Origin: Corynebacterium senegalense
Lineage (GTDB): Bacteria; Actinomycetota; Actinomycetes; Mycobacteriales; Mycobacteriaceae
Length of the DNA stretch: 38,421 nt
Assembly (NCBI RefSeq): GCF_900411315.1
Contig: NZ_LS990888.1
Coordinates: 1-38,421, forward strand
Reading direction: 5' to 3'
Shown: positions 31,728 through 38,421 of the stretch, one piece after another
Layout of the letters: each line of letters starts with the position of its first letter
Numbering within the stretch: the stretch's first letter is position 1
Position numbers and translations under genes: made by a program
Notes under the pieces: model-generated
Seen by the model: the letters and a program-made list of their open reading frames with translations, nothing else
Database searches by the model: none
Told to the model about the DNA's origin: nothing

Positions 31728-32380
31728 TATCCTTCCTCCCGAGGACCGAATGCCGTGAACTTAGACTTCAGCTCTTCTTCCGAAATCTCCTGCAGGTCCG
31801 GGGCGTCCTCCTGTGTCGGCAGAACTGCCTTCCAGTCTCCGGATGCCCGAGACATCTGCACCGGCAACACCGCGAGTTGACCCGTCGGGTAGGACACGGC
31901 CAACGTCACCACCGCTTCGGAGTCCGAGTAGTCACTAACCCGAAATCCGCGGAAAACCGGCGGGTTGTCCAACGGCTGCGTGCCCACGCTCATCAGAGCG
32001 CGCGCCTGCGCCCACTGGTCGCGTCCAGGCCCCGGTTCCAGGAGCACCTGCGAGACCTCCGGCCACGTGTCGTCGTCCGCGCCCGACATGAACACCTGCG
32101 TGACTACCGCTGCAACGACCGCCCCCTGCGGGGAGGCCGCAAAGCCGCGCGGAACCGGCCCGCTCGTCTCGCTAGGTCCGGCGTCGCCGCTCACCGGGTA
32201 CTCGAGCCCTGCGGGGCCGGCCACCCAGGATGTGTCCGCCGGTGCGGCCGACAGGTCGACCTGCTGGGTCTGCCCCGAGCTGTTTGCGCTGTCATCTGAC
32301 GAACAAGACGCCAACCCCGACCCCACTGCCAGCGCCAAAACGGCCGCCGCTGCGGCGCGCCGCATATTTCCTGTTTTCAT
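31727..32380 (-). CDS. Transfer lipoprotein, paralogue of the next gene
   Basis: ATG at 32380 follows AAAAAGGGG and gives 217 residues; an upstream frame to 32419 lacks a ribosome site. The signal peptide ends GLASC (Cys ~26). The mature domain repeats the paralogue's hallmark VPRGFAASPQGAVVAAVVTQ. It also holds FRGFRVSDYSDSEAVVTLAV and LPVQMSRASGDWKAVLP, a pattern like NTF2/VirB8 folds. Its stop overlaps the paralogue's start, so the two are made together and may form a hetero-oligomer. The 42-base gap before it holds only the ribosome site. Confidence 0.82.
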   Translation of the reverse strand: MKTGNMRRAAAAAVLALAVGSGLASCSSDDSANSSGQTQQVDLSAAPADTSWVAGPAGLEYPVSGDAGPSETSGPVPRGFAASPQGAVVAAVVTQVFMSGADDDTWPEVSQVLLEPGPGRDQWAQARALMSVGTQPLDNPPVFRGFRVSDYSDSEAVVTLAVSYPTGQLAVLPVQMSRASGDWKAVLPTQEDAPDLQEISEEELKSKFTAFGPREEG

Positions 32381-32422
32381 GTGCCCCTTTTTGCCCTTCC
32401 TGCTTCGATCTTCGCCCATCTG

Positions 32423-32698
32423 TTACACCAGCCACCCTGCCAGGGACGCGGCGCCCGAAATAATGAACACGCCCAGTGCGATCTGCAGCGCCCTCATGTG
32501 CGGTGCCGTCGCGCTCACCGGCTCTCCCCGGTCACGATCGACAACAAGCAGTGCACCGAAGACGATCACCGCCAGAATGGACAGGCCCAAGGTGATGTAC
32601 ATCGCCGTGCCTAGCCAGCTGGAAATCTCGCCCACGACCTTGTTGGGAGGCAGCCACGTCTCGGACGGGCGCTGCTGTGCGACAACGAGCTCCCTCAT
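32423..32698 (-). CDS. Small two-helix membrane protein, VirB2 pilin-like (second copy)
   Basis: The 91-residue protein has two hydrophobic helices (AMYITLGLSILAVIVFGALL; QIALGVFIISGAASLAGWLV) joined by a short charged loop, VVDRDRGEPV. Size and topology match VirB2/PrgI-type pilin or channel subunits. It overlaps the preceding pilin-like gene (ATGA). Both share the AMYI start of the first helix and a similar loop, indicating an old duplication. A clear signal-peptidase site is not visible, so it may remain an inner-membrane subunit rather than a pilus subunit. Confidence 0.72.
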   Translation of the reverse strand: MRELVVAQQRPSETWLPPNKVVGEISSWLGTAMYITLGLSILAVIVFGALLVVDRDRGEPVSATAPHMRALQIALGVFIISGAASLAGWLV

Positions 32699-32979
32699 AG
32701 CATCGCCGCAACAATCGCCGCCGCACCGCCAATGATCATCGAGCCGATCCCGATTCGCAGTGCCATCGCCGTCGCTTCCTCACTAGTGCCCTGCTGGCGC
32801 GAAAGCACCATCGACGCTCCCGCTACAATGACGCCGATGATGGCGACGCCGATGCCGATGTACATTGCCAGGTTCAGCAGGCGGTCAAACTTGGTCGCAA
32901 ATTCAGATGGAGCCTGCGGCTGAATGTTCTGCCCCGGCATCTGCGCGAGGACGAAGTACGTTGCTGTCGAAATGCTCAT
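32695..32979 (-). CDS. Small two-helix membrane protein, VirB2 pilin-like (first copy)
   Basis: The 94-residue protein carries AMYIGIGVAIIGVIVAGASM and IGIGSMIIGGAAAIVAAML, separated by the loop VLSRQQGTSEEATAMA. The Gly-rich helices and polar loop are typical of VirB2-type subunits of type IV systems. It overlaps the DUF6668 stop (ATGA) and the next pilin-like gene. The N-terminal 30 residues (MSISTATYFVLAQMPGQNIQ) are polar and may be cleaved or periplasmic. Together with the next gene it probably builds the channel wall. Confidence 0.74.
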   Translation of the reverse strand: MSISTATYFVLAQMPGQNIQPQAPSEFATKFDRLLNLAMYIGIGVAIIGVIVAGASMVLSRQQGTSEEATAMALRIGIGSMIIGGAAAIVAAML

Positions 32980-33647
32980 GGTGTGTTTCCCTTCTCTGCT
33001 TGCTGGTGTACGGCGAACGCCGCGTTGAAAATCTCCTCCCCGACCGCCGCGACGGCGGCGGGGACTTCTTCGGTCACGGGGCTTTTGCGTCGGCGGGTTC
33101 GTTTCGACCCATCGTCGCTTTCACTTCCACGGTGCGGTTTCCATTCCGCGAGATCACCAACATCGTTCTCGCGGATCCCCGTCAGATAGGGAACCCTCCA
33201 CACCGTTGTCAGTTCTTCGAGAACGGTCTCACGCTGGGCCAGCGACTTCGGCGTCTTACCGGGTGCATCTGCAACGATCACGACACCGAGGACCTCACAA
33301 CGGCCCGTGTGGCCACTTTTCGATTGCAGGATCGCCGACTGGGCGGCGTCCAAACCTGTGCGGGTCGATCTGCACACCACCACGCACAGCGGGTATTCAT
33401 CATGCGCCGGCCACTGGTCTGCGGCGTCGCCAACTGGTGCCAGCATCTGTGCCAGAGTTGTCGCCCCAGCACCGCCGTGAGCAGAGACAGCCCAAGCAAT
33501 CGGCGCGCGGCCACCTCCTTGCCACAGGGCCGTCGAGGCGACCGGCAGGGCTCCCGCGACCCGGGCGTCGACTTTCAGCCGGGTCGCGGCCCCGGAGGGA
33601 GAGCTTTTCGTTTCGTCTTGGCGGCGAGATGTCATTGTCGTGGTCAT
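32976..33647 (-). CDS. DUF6668 protein, ParA-fold with a degenerate P-loop
   Basis: ATG at 33647 follows a perfect GAAGGAGG ribosome site and gives 223 residues; a longer frame to 33761 lies inside the cutinase-like gene. The core IAWAVSAHGGAGATTLAQML resembles ParA/MinD ATPases, but the signature lysine of GGxGKT is alanine (GGAGATT). CEVLGVVIVADAPGKTPKSL matches the DUF6668 family of actinobacterial mobile elements. It is therefore probably a nucleotide-binding or scaffold protein without normal ATPase activity. It overlaps the upstream gene (ATGA) and the pilin gene. A role in polar placement of the secretion machine is speculative. Confidence 0.82.
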   Translation of the reverse strand: MTTTMTSRRQDETKSSPSGAATRLKVDARVAGALPVASTALWQGGGRAPIAWAVSAHGGAGATTLAQMLAPVGDAADQWPAHDEYPLCVVVCRSTRTGLDAAQSAILQSKSGHTGRCEVLGVVIVADAPGKTPKSLAQRETVLEELTTVWRVPYLTGIRENDVGDLAEWKPHRGSESDDGSKRTRRRKSPVTEEVPAAVAAVGEEIFNAAFAVHQQAEKGNTP

Positions 33648-35425
33648 GCAACCTCCTTCAATGCGGCAGCGGCTGCTGCCGTGTCGTAGTTGGCTGGAAG
33701 TGCGCTCGGAGACGTGCCGAGGTCGCGCCCAAGCGAGTCGCCGACGATGGCAAGAAGCCACTGAGTTGTCGCATCTGCAGACGACGCACCAGACGAGGTG
33801 GCACCGGCGGTGCGGTAGGTTCCTGCGGACTTCGACACCTCCTGGCCGATAGCTGCATCCACAGCCGCCTGGGCCAGCCCGTCATCTTCAATCCCGAGAG
33901 CCTGTGCTTCGTCAGCCAGGCGGACAGCCCCGGTGGTCATCGTCCGCGTCGAGACGAGATCAAGCGCTGCGCCGGAGCTGATCAGCAGCGCCGCGCCGAC
34001 GCCCGCTGCGGGCGAAACTGCCGAGGCGGCGGCAATCTGCGCGAGGTTCTGCGGCTGCATGACCTCCTTGGCAACCGTCACTCCCGCTGCCAAAGCCATG
34101 CCGCCGATCTTCATGCCAGAGGCCAGAAGTCGCTGCTGCATTTCGCTCTGCGGAACCTCGCGGTCCGATTCCGTGGCGATGCGCCCGACGAGAGTTTCCT
34201 GGGGGCTGCTCGCCCGATTGAACGTAAACCCGTCAGAGCCAAAGTTGACATCCTCAGCCAAGGTTTCCACCGAACCAAGAACCACGGCGGGCGCGAGAAC
34301 ATCGGTGACGTGGCGCAAAGCCTGTTCCGGAGCCTTGCCCTGAGTGCCCTCAGCCGTGTTTGCGACGAGGGTACGAAGCGGGGCTCCTTCCGGCAGGGCA
34401 CAGGTCGTATCTCCCTGCGCGCACCACGACACGGTGCGATCTGCGACGGCGCCGTAGCCCGTCTCCGGAGCGCCGGCAGTGTTCCCGGTGACCGTGGCCA
34501 CGCCAGCCCCCTCGGCCGACGTGCTCCCCCACTGTTCCTTAGCGCCGGCCGGCGACTCCGCACCCGAGGCCACCACGGGCTGATTCTCTGCCCGTGTCGG
34601 ATCAGCGAACAGGGTCACTCCGAGAACTTTCTCCGAAGGGAAAACCTCGCCCGCGCCGATCTTCTTCGACACGATCGAGGCCGCTTGCGCGCCCTGGCCG
34701 GCCCCCATGAGAATGACCTTGGTGTTCGGGCATGTCGAATCGATCTGAGCTAACACCGCCTCGGTGCGCTCCACTGCTGTGGTGATCGACCCCTCGTAGG
34801 TCGGCACCGTGTCTGGCCCGGTCACTCCTGGGATGTAGGCGCGGGTGTTGTCAGTCGACTGGACATCGATGACAGTGCGGCCAACCGCCAGCGAGCTGTC
34901 GGCCTTCTCAGTCGTAGCCGTCGTAGTCTGCTGCGGAGAGGCAGATACCGCTGTCGGCGCCTCGTCCCCAACAGTTATCGTGGGAGCGGCCGTGGTGGTT
35001 TCTCCCCACATGTTCGGCTTCCAATCGCCACCGGTTGCAGCTGAAGTCGTGACCGCCTCCTGGCCTGTGCCCCACACGTTCGGCTTCCAGTCCTTGCCCG
35101 CCGACGCGGCGGCGGATTCAGTCTCGGACAGCGGCGGCGCGCTAAAGCCCGCGTCTGCCTCCCCGGCCGGTGTCGACTTCCCGTTGGCAGCGACCACGAC
35201 AGGCGCGGCGACATCGGCGAGAAAGCCCGTGTCCGCTTGCCCGAGAGCGGAGTCGTTGACATCGTTGATGGAGATCATCTGGACCGACGGGCATGCCGTC
35301 GAGCCATCGATCGAGGGGGACGGCTGCGTGGTAACCCCGTCGACGGCCCACGCCGGGACCCCAGTAACGGAGGCCACAAAGGCCGCGAGGGTGACGACAC
35401 CGCAGAGGGTACGGGATCGGTTCAT
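33644..35425 (-). CDS. Secreted cutinase-fold protein lacking the catalytic serine
   Basis: The 593-residue protein has a signal peptide ending GVPAWA. CPSVQMISINDVNDS and CPNTKVILMGAGQGAQAAS follow the cutinase family of mycolic-acid bacteria, but the nucleophile elbow GxSxG reads GAGQG, with Gly for Ser. The CAQGDTTCALP segment keeps the family's Cys-Asp region. A ~100-residue inserted linker holds two DWKPNxWG repeats (DNA ~35003-35025 and 35069-35092). A C-terminal region (~430-593) has hydrophobic helices (ALAAGVTVAKEV; AGVGAALLISSGAALDL). It is an envelope structural or lipid-binding part of the transfer system rather than an enzyme. The stop overlaps DUF6668. Confidence 0.8.
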   Translation of the reverse strand: MNRSRTLCGVVTLAAFVASVTGVPAWAVDGVTTQPSPSIDGSTACPSVQMISINDVNDSALGQADTGFLADVAAPVVVAANGKSTPAGEADAGFSAPPLSETESAAASAGKDWKPNVWGTGQEAVTTSAATGGDWKPNMWGETTTAAPTITVGDEAPTAVSASPQQTTTATTEKADSSLAVGRTVIDVQSTDNTRAYIPGVTGPDTVPTYEGSITTAVERTEAVLAQIDSTCPNTKVILMGAGQGAQAASIVSKKIGAGEVFPSEKVLGVTLFADPTRAENQPVVASGAESPAGAKEQWGSTSAEGAGVATVTGNTAGAPETGYGAVADRTVSWCAQGDTTCALPEGAPLRTLVANTAEGTQGKAPEQALRHVTDVLAPAVVLGSVETLAEDVNFGSDGFTFNRASSPQETLVGRIATESDREVPQSEMQQRLLASGMKIGGMALAAGVTVAKEVMQPQNLAQIAAASAVSPAAGVGAALLISSGAALDLVSTRTMTTGAVRLADEAQALGIEDDGLAQAAVDAAIGQEVSKSAGTYRTAGATSSGASSADATTQWLLAIVGDSLGRDLGTSPSALPANYDTAAAAAALKEVA

Positions 35426-35455
35426 TTCTTTTCTCAGCTTTCTCGCGTTCGCGCT

Positions 35456-36109
35456 CTAGCGGGTCTCAATGTCATCGATCAGCCAGGAGTCCGATTGCTC
35501 CTGCTTGCCAATCACGGTCTGCTGGTAGGTCTGGGACGATCCATCGCTAAACGTCGTCATCACGTCGACGTTGACGCGATCCCCCTCAACGGGCGCCATA
35601 ACAGCGCACCACGAGACACCATCAGGTGCCGCCTCAGGAAGAATCTTTTCCCAGTCCTGATCGCGCATCCACGAATCCGCAGTCAAATACTGCGTCAAAG
35701 TCGTGTCCCGCCCGTAGTACGCCTCCTGCCACTTCGCCACGGTTGCCCGCAGCGACGTATCGGAGGTAGACAATGTCGTCTCCCCCTCCTCGGGCTCGCA
35801 GTGACCTGCAACCGCAACTTGGCTGTCCGGGTCAACGGGCGCTGCCTCCACGGTCGGCGAGCTCGCCGCCGATGTCTCCGAGTCCCCCCTCGAGATCAGC
35901 GTCCACAACGACAACCCTAGGGTGACAACTACCACCCCGATCAACGGGAGCAGCCACACAGCGGTACGAATTTCTCCGGACTGGGCTCGTGTGAATGACG
36001 AACCACCGCGCTTTTCGGCGGCCGCCGGCTCATCGACCCCACCAAGATCATCGAAGAACTCATCGGACTCAGTGGGGGTCTTGTCAACCTCGTCAAACCA
36101 CGAGCTCAT
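35456..36109 (-). CDS. Membrane-anchored VirB8/NTF2-like transfer protein
   Basis: The 217-residue protein has an acidic cytoplasmic N-terminus (DEVDKTPTESDEFFDDLGGV) and one membrane helix near residues 50-72 (AVWLLPLIGVVVVTLGLSLW). A Ser/Pro linker leads to an extracellular domain with VAKWQEAYYGRDTTLTQYLT and VDVMTTFSDGSSQTYQQTVI, ending SWLIDDIETR. This is the layout of VirB8/TcpC scaffold proteins. AAGGA precedes the ATG. It sits between two secreted proteins at the start of the transfer operon. Confidence 0.8.
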   Translation of the reverse strand: MSSWFDEVDKTPTESDEFFDDLGGVDEPAAAEKRGGSSFTRAQSGEIRTAVWLLPLIGVVVVTLGLSLWTLISRGDSETSAASSPTVEAAPVDPDSQVAVAGHCEPEEGETTLSTSDTSLRATVAKWQEAYYGRDTTLTQYLTADSWMRDQDWEKILPEAAPDGVSWCAVMAPVEGDRVNVDVMTTFSDGSSQTYQQTVIGKQEQSDSWLIDDIETR

Positions 36110-36140
36110 TCCGTTATCCTTCCTTCCCCTGCGCGGTGTT

Positions 36141-37247
36141 TTACTTCGTGTTCAGCCAGGTGGAGACCTGGCCAATTGCGGTGTCGGTCACGTGCTCGCC
36201 AGTCGAAAGCGCCGCAAGCTGAGCGTCAACCGCCTGCTGGGCCTGGCCCACCGACTGATCAACCGCAGCCTTGACCTCTGCGGGGAGCGCCTGCTCCACT
36301 GCCGCGCTGACCTCAGCGGGAACCTGCGGCACCTCCACCTCAAACTGGGTCTGCGGCGCAGAGACGCTGACAGTGTGCGCCGCGTAGTCGTAGGAGGCAG
36401 AAACTTCTGCCGCCTCAGCGCCCTCGATCTGGCGAGACACGGAGACCTCCGATCCCGTCTGCGATGCCCCGACCTCCACGGAGGTAGTCGTCGTCTCCGG
36501 AGTCGTCACTGCAGCACCGGCGGTGACTTCCGAAACCGGCTGCGGAGCCGGGGCCGCAACTGCGGCCGGATCGGATCCATTGTCGGTGTCATCGTCACCC
36601 TGCGGGTCATCGTCCGGGGCGTCAACGGGAGTCAGACCATCGTCATCGCCGAGCCGCGTGACCACCTCCTTGTCCTTGCCGGCCTTATCGCGCACGTCGC
36701 CGCCCTCGCGCACATCAGCCGCGAGCTCGTAACGAGCAACCTCGTCGTTGTGCTGGGTGCGTACCGAATCGGTCTCCGGAACATAGGCGCCCTCGTTAAC
36801 GGCGCTTTCACGCACCGAATCCGAGAGGGTGGTCTCCGTTGCCTGCTGGGCCATCGAAGTGGTCGACGGCTCGGAGTTCTTCGCCGCAGGCGTGTACGTC
36901 GCCTGCTGGGTCGCAGGCTGGCGGACCGGCTCGGGTGCCGGGGCGACGACGACAGGCTCCTTCGGCGCCGCAACGACCGCCTGATCGCTCACTGCCGGGC
37001 TCACCGGCGCGGGCGCGGCCTTCTGCTCCTGCTTCGGGGCCGGCGCGGGCGCGGCCTTCTGCTCCTTCTGCGCCAGAATCTCCGCCTTTTCAGCCTTGGA
37101 TGTTCCAGGCTGCGCTTCGGCCTTCTCGGCCGGGCGCACCGTGCCCGGCTGGGCAGGCTTGCTCTCGGCAAGGACATACCCAGGCAGGATCAGCGTCGAC
37201 ACCATCGCTGTTGCCAGCGCAACTCGTGCCCTCTTCTTTGCTTGCAA
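36141..37247 (-). CDS. Secreted Pro/Ala-rich surface protein, first gene of the transfer operon
   Basis: I chose TTG at 37247, nine bases after TAGGAG; the frame is open to an ATG at 37289 without a ribosome site. The 368-residue protein starts with a signal peptide (QAKKRARVALATAMVSTLIL, then PGYVLA). Next is a Pro/Ala/Lys-rich stretch with repeats (EQKAAPAPAP, EQKAAPAPVS), a DDD-rich acidic segment, a Thr-rich linker, and a C-terminal helical region (VSAAVEQALPAEVKAAVDQS, then GQAQQAVDAQLAALS). It looks like a wall-spanning stalk or surface adhesin, but I recognise no family and see no sortase motif. Confidence 0.75.
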   Translation of the reverse strand: MQAKKRARVALATAMVSTLILPGYVLAESKPAQPGTVRPAEKAEAQPGTSKAEKAEILAQKEQKAAPAPAPKQEQKAAPAPVSPAVSDQAVVAAPKEPVVVAPAPEPVRQPATQQATYTPAAKNSEPSTTSMAQQATETTLSDSVRESAVNEGAYVPETDSVRTQHNDEVARYELAADVREGGDVRDKAGKDKEVVTRLGDDDGLTPVDAPDDDPQGDDDTDNGSDPAAVAAPAPQPVSEVTAGAAVTTPETTTTSVEVGASQTGSEVSVSRQIEGAEAAEVSASYDYAAHTVSVSAPQTQFEVEVPQVPAEVSAAVEQALPAEVKAAVDQSVGQAQQAVDAQLAALSTGEHVTDTAIGQVSTWLNTK

Positions 37248-37310
37248 CGTCAAACTCCTATCTGTGTGAATCCGCGAACGTGCTGACACATGACGATCAC
37301 CACAACATCA

Positions 37311-37338
37311 GTGTTATTCCTCTCAAATTCACAGTCAA
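37311..37338 (-). promoter_or_regulatory. Probable promoter of the transfer operon
   Basis: On the minus strand, TTGACT (37338-37333), a 16-base spacer and TAACAC (37316-37311) stand about 65 bases before the first transfer gene. Near 37258-37285 a loose inverted pair (TGTG, CACA) may be an operator. The WhiB-like gene ends 53 bases upstream, so this is the likely main entry point into the operon. Confidence 0.5.
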
Positions 37339-37390
37339 CCCCTACGTGAACAGGACAAACCCCGCTGCGTAAAGAGCTGCTGCCAGTAAG

Positions 37391-37759
37391 CTATGCTGAC
37401 TTCGCGCCCCTGCACGGCGCCCGGACTCCTCCGCCCTCACGGCCGGGGGAGTCCGTGTCTTCGCTGTCGGAGCTGGCAAGCGGGGCGAAAACCCGCCCAC
37501 CCCAGATTCCGCACTGCCGATTCTCCGCGGCATAGCGTGCACACAGCTTTTGGACCGGGCATTCCTGACACACCCGGACAGCGAGCTCGCGCCGCTCTCG
37601 GCGCTCTCCCGGTGTCTCGTTCGGAACGGAAAAGTCCCACAACCCGTCGGGCCACAGCCCCGGTACTGAACACAATCCGTTTTCGGTCAGCTCGCGGGGC
37701 AAGGGTGGAAGGTAGATGACCGCGTAGGGTCGGGAGCGACGATCATGACCTGCACTCAT
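37391..37759 (-). CDS. WhiB-like Fe-S cluster regulator
   Basis: From ATG at 37759, preceded by AAAGGAAG, the protein is 122 residues; an upstream TTG at 37831 overlaps the previous gene and lacks a ribosome site. It shows the WhiB four-cysteine signature: GLCSVPG, then VCQECPVQKLC (CxxC plus Cys), followed by GIWGG and a basic tail. Family members hold a [4Fe-4S] cluster and regulate transcription with the main sigma factor in response to redox or nitric oxide. An extra Cys precedes GIWGG (NRQCGIWGG). It lies upstream of the transfer operon in the same direction, so it may control conjugation. Confidence 0.88.
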   Translation of the reverse strand: MSAGHDRRSRPYAVIYLPPLPRELTENGLCSVPGLWPDGLWDFSVPNETPGERRERRELAVRVCQECPVQKLCARYAAENRQCGIWGGRVFAPLASSDSEDTDSPGREGGGVRAPCRGAKSA

Positions 37760-37827
37760 GACGTGACTTCCTTTCAATTTTGTTGGGACGGTTAGAACCG
37801 TCGGGATGAAAACGATGACCGTTTTGG

Positions 37828-38421
37828 TCAACGAGAGATGAGGTAGCGCTCAACGCCAACAGCGACGGCGAACGCCCAGCGGTCGCCGGACTGCCACGTC
37901 CCCTCCTTCACCGCGCGGTGGAAGTCTTGCGCTAGCGCACCAGTATCCAGATCGCGGCGTGTGATCACGCGCCCCTCAGGGAGCACATGCGACCACCCAG
38001 CTGGGGAGTCATTGTCTGCCTGCGGTGGCGGCTGGTTTGGAGGCACATCGTCACGCAGACGCGCCAGAACCACCGCGACAAGATTTCGAACGTGCGGAGG
38101 AAGCTCGCGTGAATTCAGGACTGCCGTGATCTGTCCCTCTGTCCACCCGGAGTGCAGTCGCTCGGTGATCGCGCGGCCGACCGTAGCCAGCTGGGATGGG
38201 CCCATTGCCTGCATCGGCTCCGGAAGCACGCGCCGCGCTACCTTGGCGTACTCCGCCTCCTCGTCGGGAATCACCCGATCCAGAATTTCCCCGACAGCAG
38301 CCAGCTCGTCCTCGGTAACGTTCTCCGGCATTGGACGCTGACCAATGCTCGCAAGGGCGATGGACGCGAGTCGATCAGTCCAAAAGAGTTCCTCCTCCCA
38401 GGCCTCGCCGGCCGGCGAGGC
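37828..38421 (-). CDS. Winged-helix replication-initiator-like protein, C-terminal part (start lies beyond the circular joint)
   Basis: This is the 3' part of the 360-residue protein that begins at base 616; bases 38295-38421 duplicate 1-127. The unique C-terminal section (from MPENVTEDELAAVGEILDRV) is about 167 residues and ends with TGA at 37828. It is helical and charged. It contains a segment reading GPSQLATVGRAITERLHSGW then TEGQITAVLNSRELPPHVRN, resembling small helical domains that follow winged helices in primosome or replication proteins. An internal ATG at 38331 could be mistaken for a start, but the open frame and homologous-looking N-terminus argue for the longer gene. A WhiB-like gene follows after 68 bases on the same strand. 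Function not proven. Confidence 0.72.
   Translation of the reverse strand, partial: ASPAGEAWEEELFWTDRLASIALASIGQRPMPENVTEDELAAVGEILDRVIPDEEAEYAKVARRVLPEPMQAMGPSQLATVGRAITERLHSGWTEGQITAVLNSRELPPHVRNLVAVVLARLRDDVPPNQPPPQADNDSPAGWSHVLPEGRVITRRDLDTGALAQDFHRAVKEGTWQSGDRWAFAVAVGVERYLISR
38295..38421 (+). repeat. 127-bp terminal direct repeat (circular overlap)
   Basis: The last 127 bases equal bases 1-127 exactly, by line-by-line comparison. This is the usual overlap of a circular molecule assembled with a 127-base word size. It gives a plasmid of 38,294 bp and joins one gene in frame across the ends. It is not a biological repeat. Confidence 0.95.

Noticed and set aside
38295..38421. Biological terminal repeat of a linear element
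   Set aside because: An exact 127-bp overlap with an in-frame gene across it is best explained by circular assembly.

Overview
The window is one circular plasmid, opened and sequenced slightly past its own start. Bases 1-127 recur exactly as 38295-38421, so the molecule is about 38,294 bp. One gene on the minus strand runs through the joint; its two window parts join in frame into a 360-residue protein. The host is very probably a Corynebacterium or a close mycolic-acid actinomycete. Reasons: high GC, GTG/TTG starts, a WhiB-like Fe-S regulator, a cutinase-fold secreted protein, DUF4913, DUF6668 and SCO6880-type conjugation proteins, and a near-leaderless relaxase gene. I saw no resistance, metabolic or toxin-antitoxin cargo and no complete insertion sequence. 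The plasmid looks like a self-transmissible backbone.

Layout. (1) 38.4-37.8 kb and 0.6-1.0 kb, minus strand: a small excisionase-type HTH gene, then a winged-helix 'Rep-like' gene. Its leader carries a convincing antisense RNA gene (promoter 665-693, terminator 733-767), and its linker-coding DNA carries dyad repeats (201-320). (2) 1.08-2.4 kb: a type Ib partition locus (small ORF, ParA, ribbon-helix-helix ParB-like protein) flanked by two arrays of 8-bp-phased CGTATNGC repeats. A third such array lies at 8.63-8.72 kb. (3) 2.5-8.6 kb: a 2037-codon methylase/SNF2-helicase protein with a 191-codon ORF lodged in its N-terminal linker in another frame. (4) 8.8-11.0 kb: an unknown protein, a sigma factor and a glutaredoxin-like protein. 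(5) 11.2-12.46 kb: RepA and an iteron origin of six 22-bp repeats plus an AT-rich region. (6) 12.8-14.9 kb: res-like site, serine resolvase, membrane protein, OB-fold-like protein and an orphan DnaB N-terminal domain. (7) 15.07-19.8 kb: an HNH-type protein and a small coiled-coil protein, divergent from a MobF relaxase-helicase, with a candidate oriT between them. (8) 37.8-19.8 kb, minus strand: WhiB-like regulator, then a nearly gap-free type IV secretion operon. It encodes secreted and envelope proteins, a pseudo-cutinase, a DUF6668 protein, two pilin-like proteins, lipoproteins, VirB6-like, SCO6880 and VirB4 proteins, an IS3-OrfA-like protein, a peptidoglycan hydrolase, VirD4 and DUF4913.

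The most interesting signal is a short C-terminal motif, [ST][PA]xxR[LI]x[LA]Q, 35-41 residues from the end of five otherwise unrelated plus-strand proteins: methylase-helicase, sigma factor, glutaredoxin-like protein, DnaB-N protein and relaxase (which has two copies). Because the relaxase is the canonical conjugation substrate, I propose that this tail is a shared type IV secretion or coupling-protein docking signal. The plasmid would then deliver an 'establishment kit' of proteins to the recipient with its DNA. The motif is seen directly; the function is inference.
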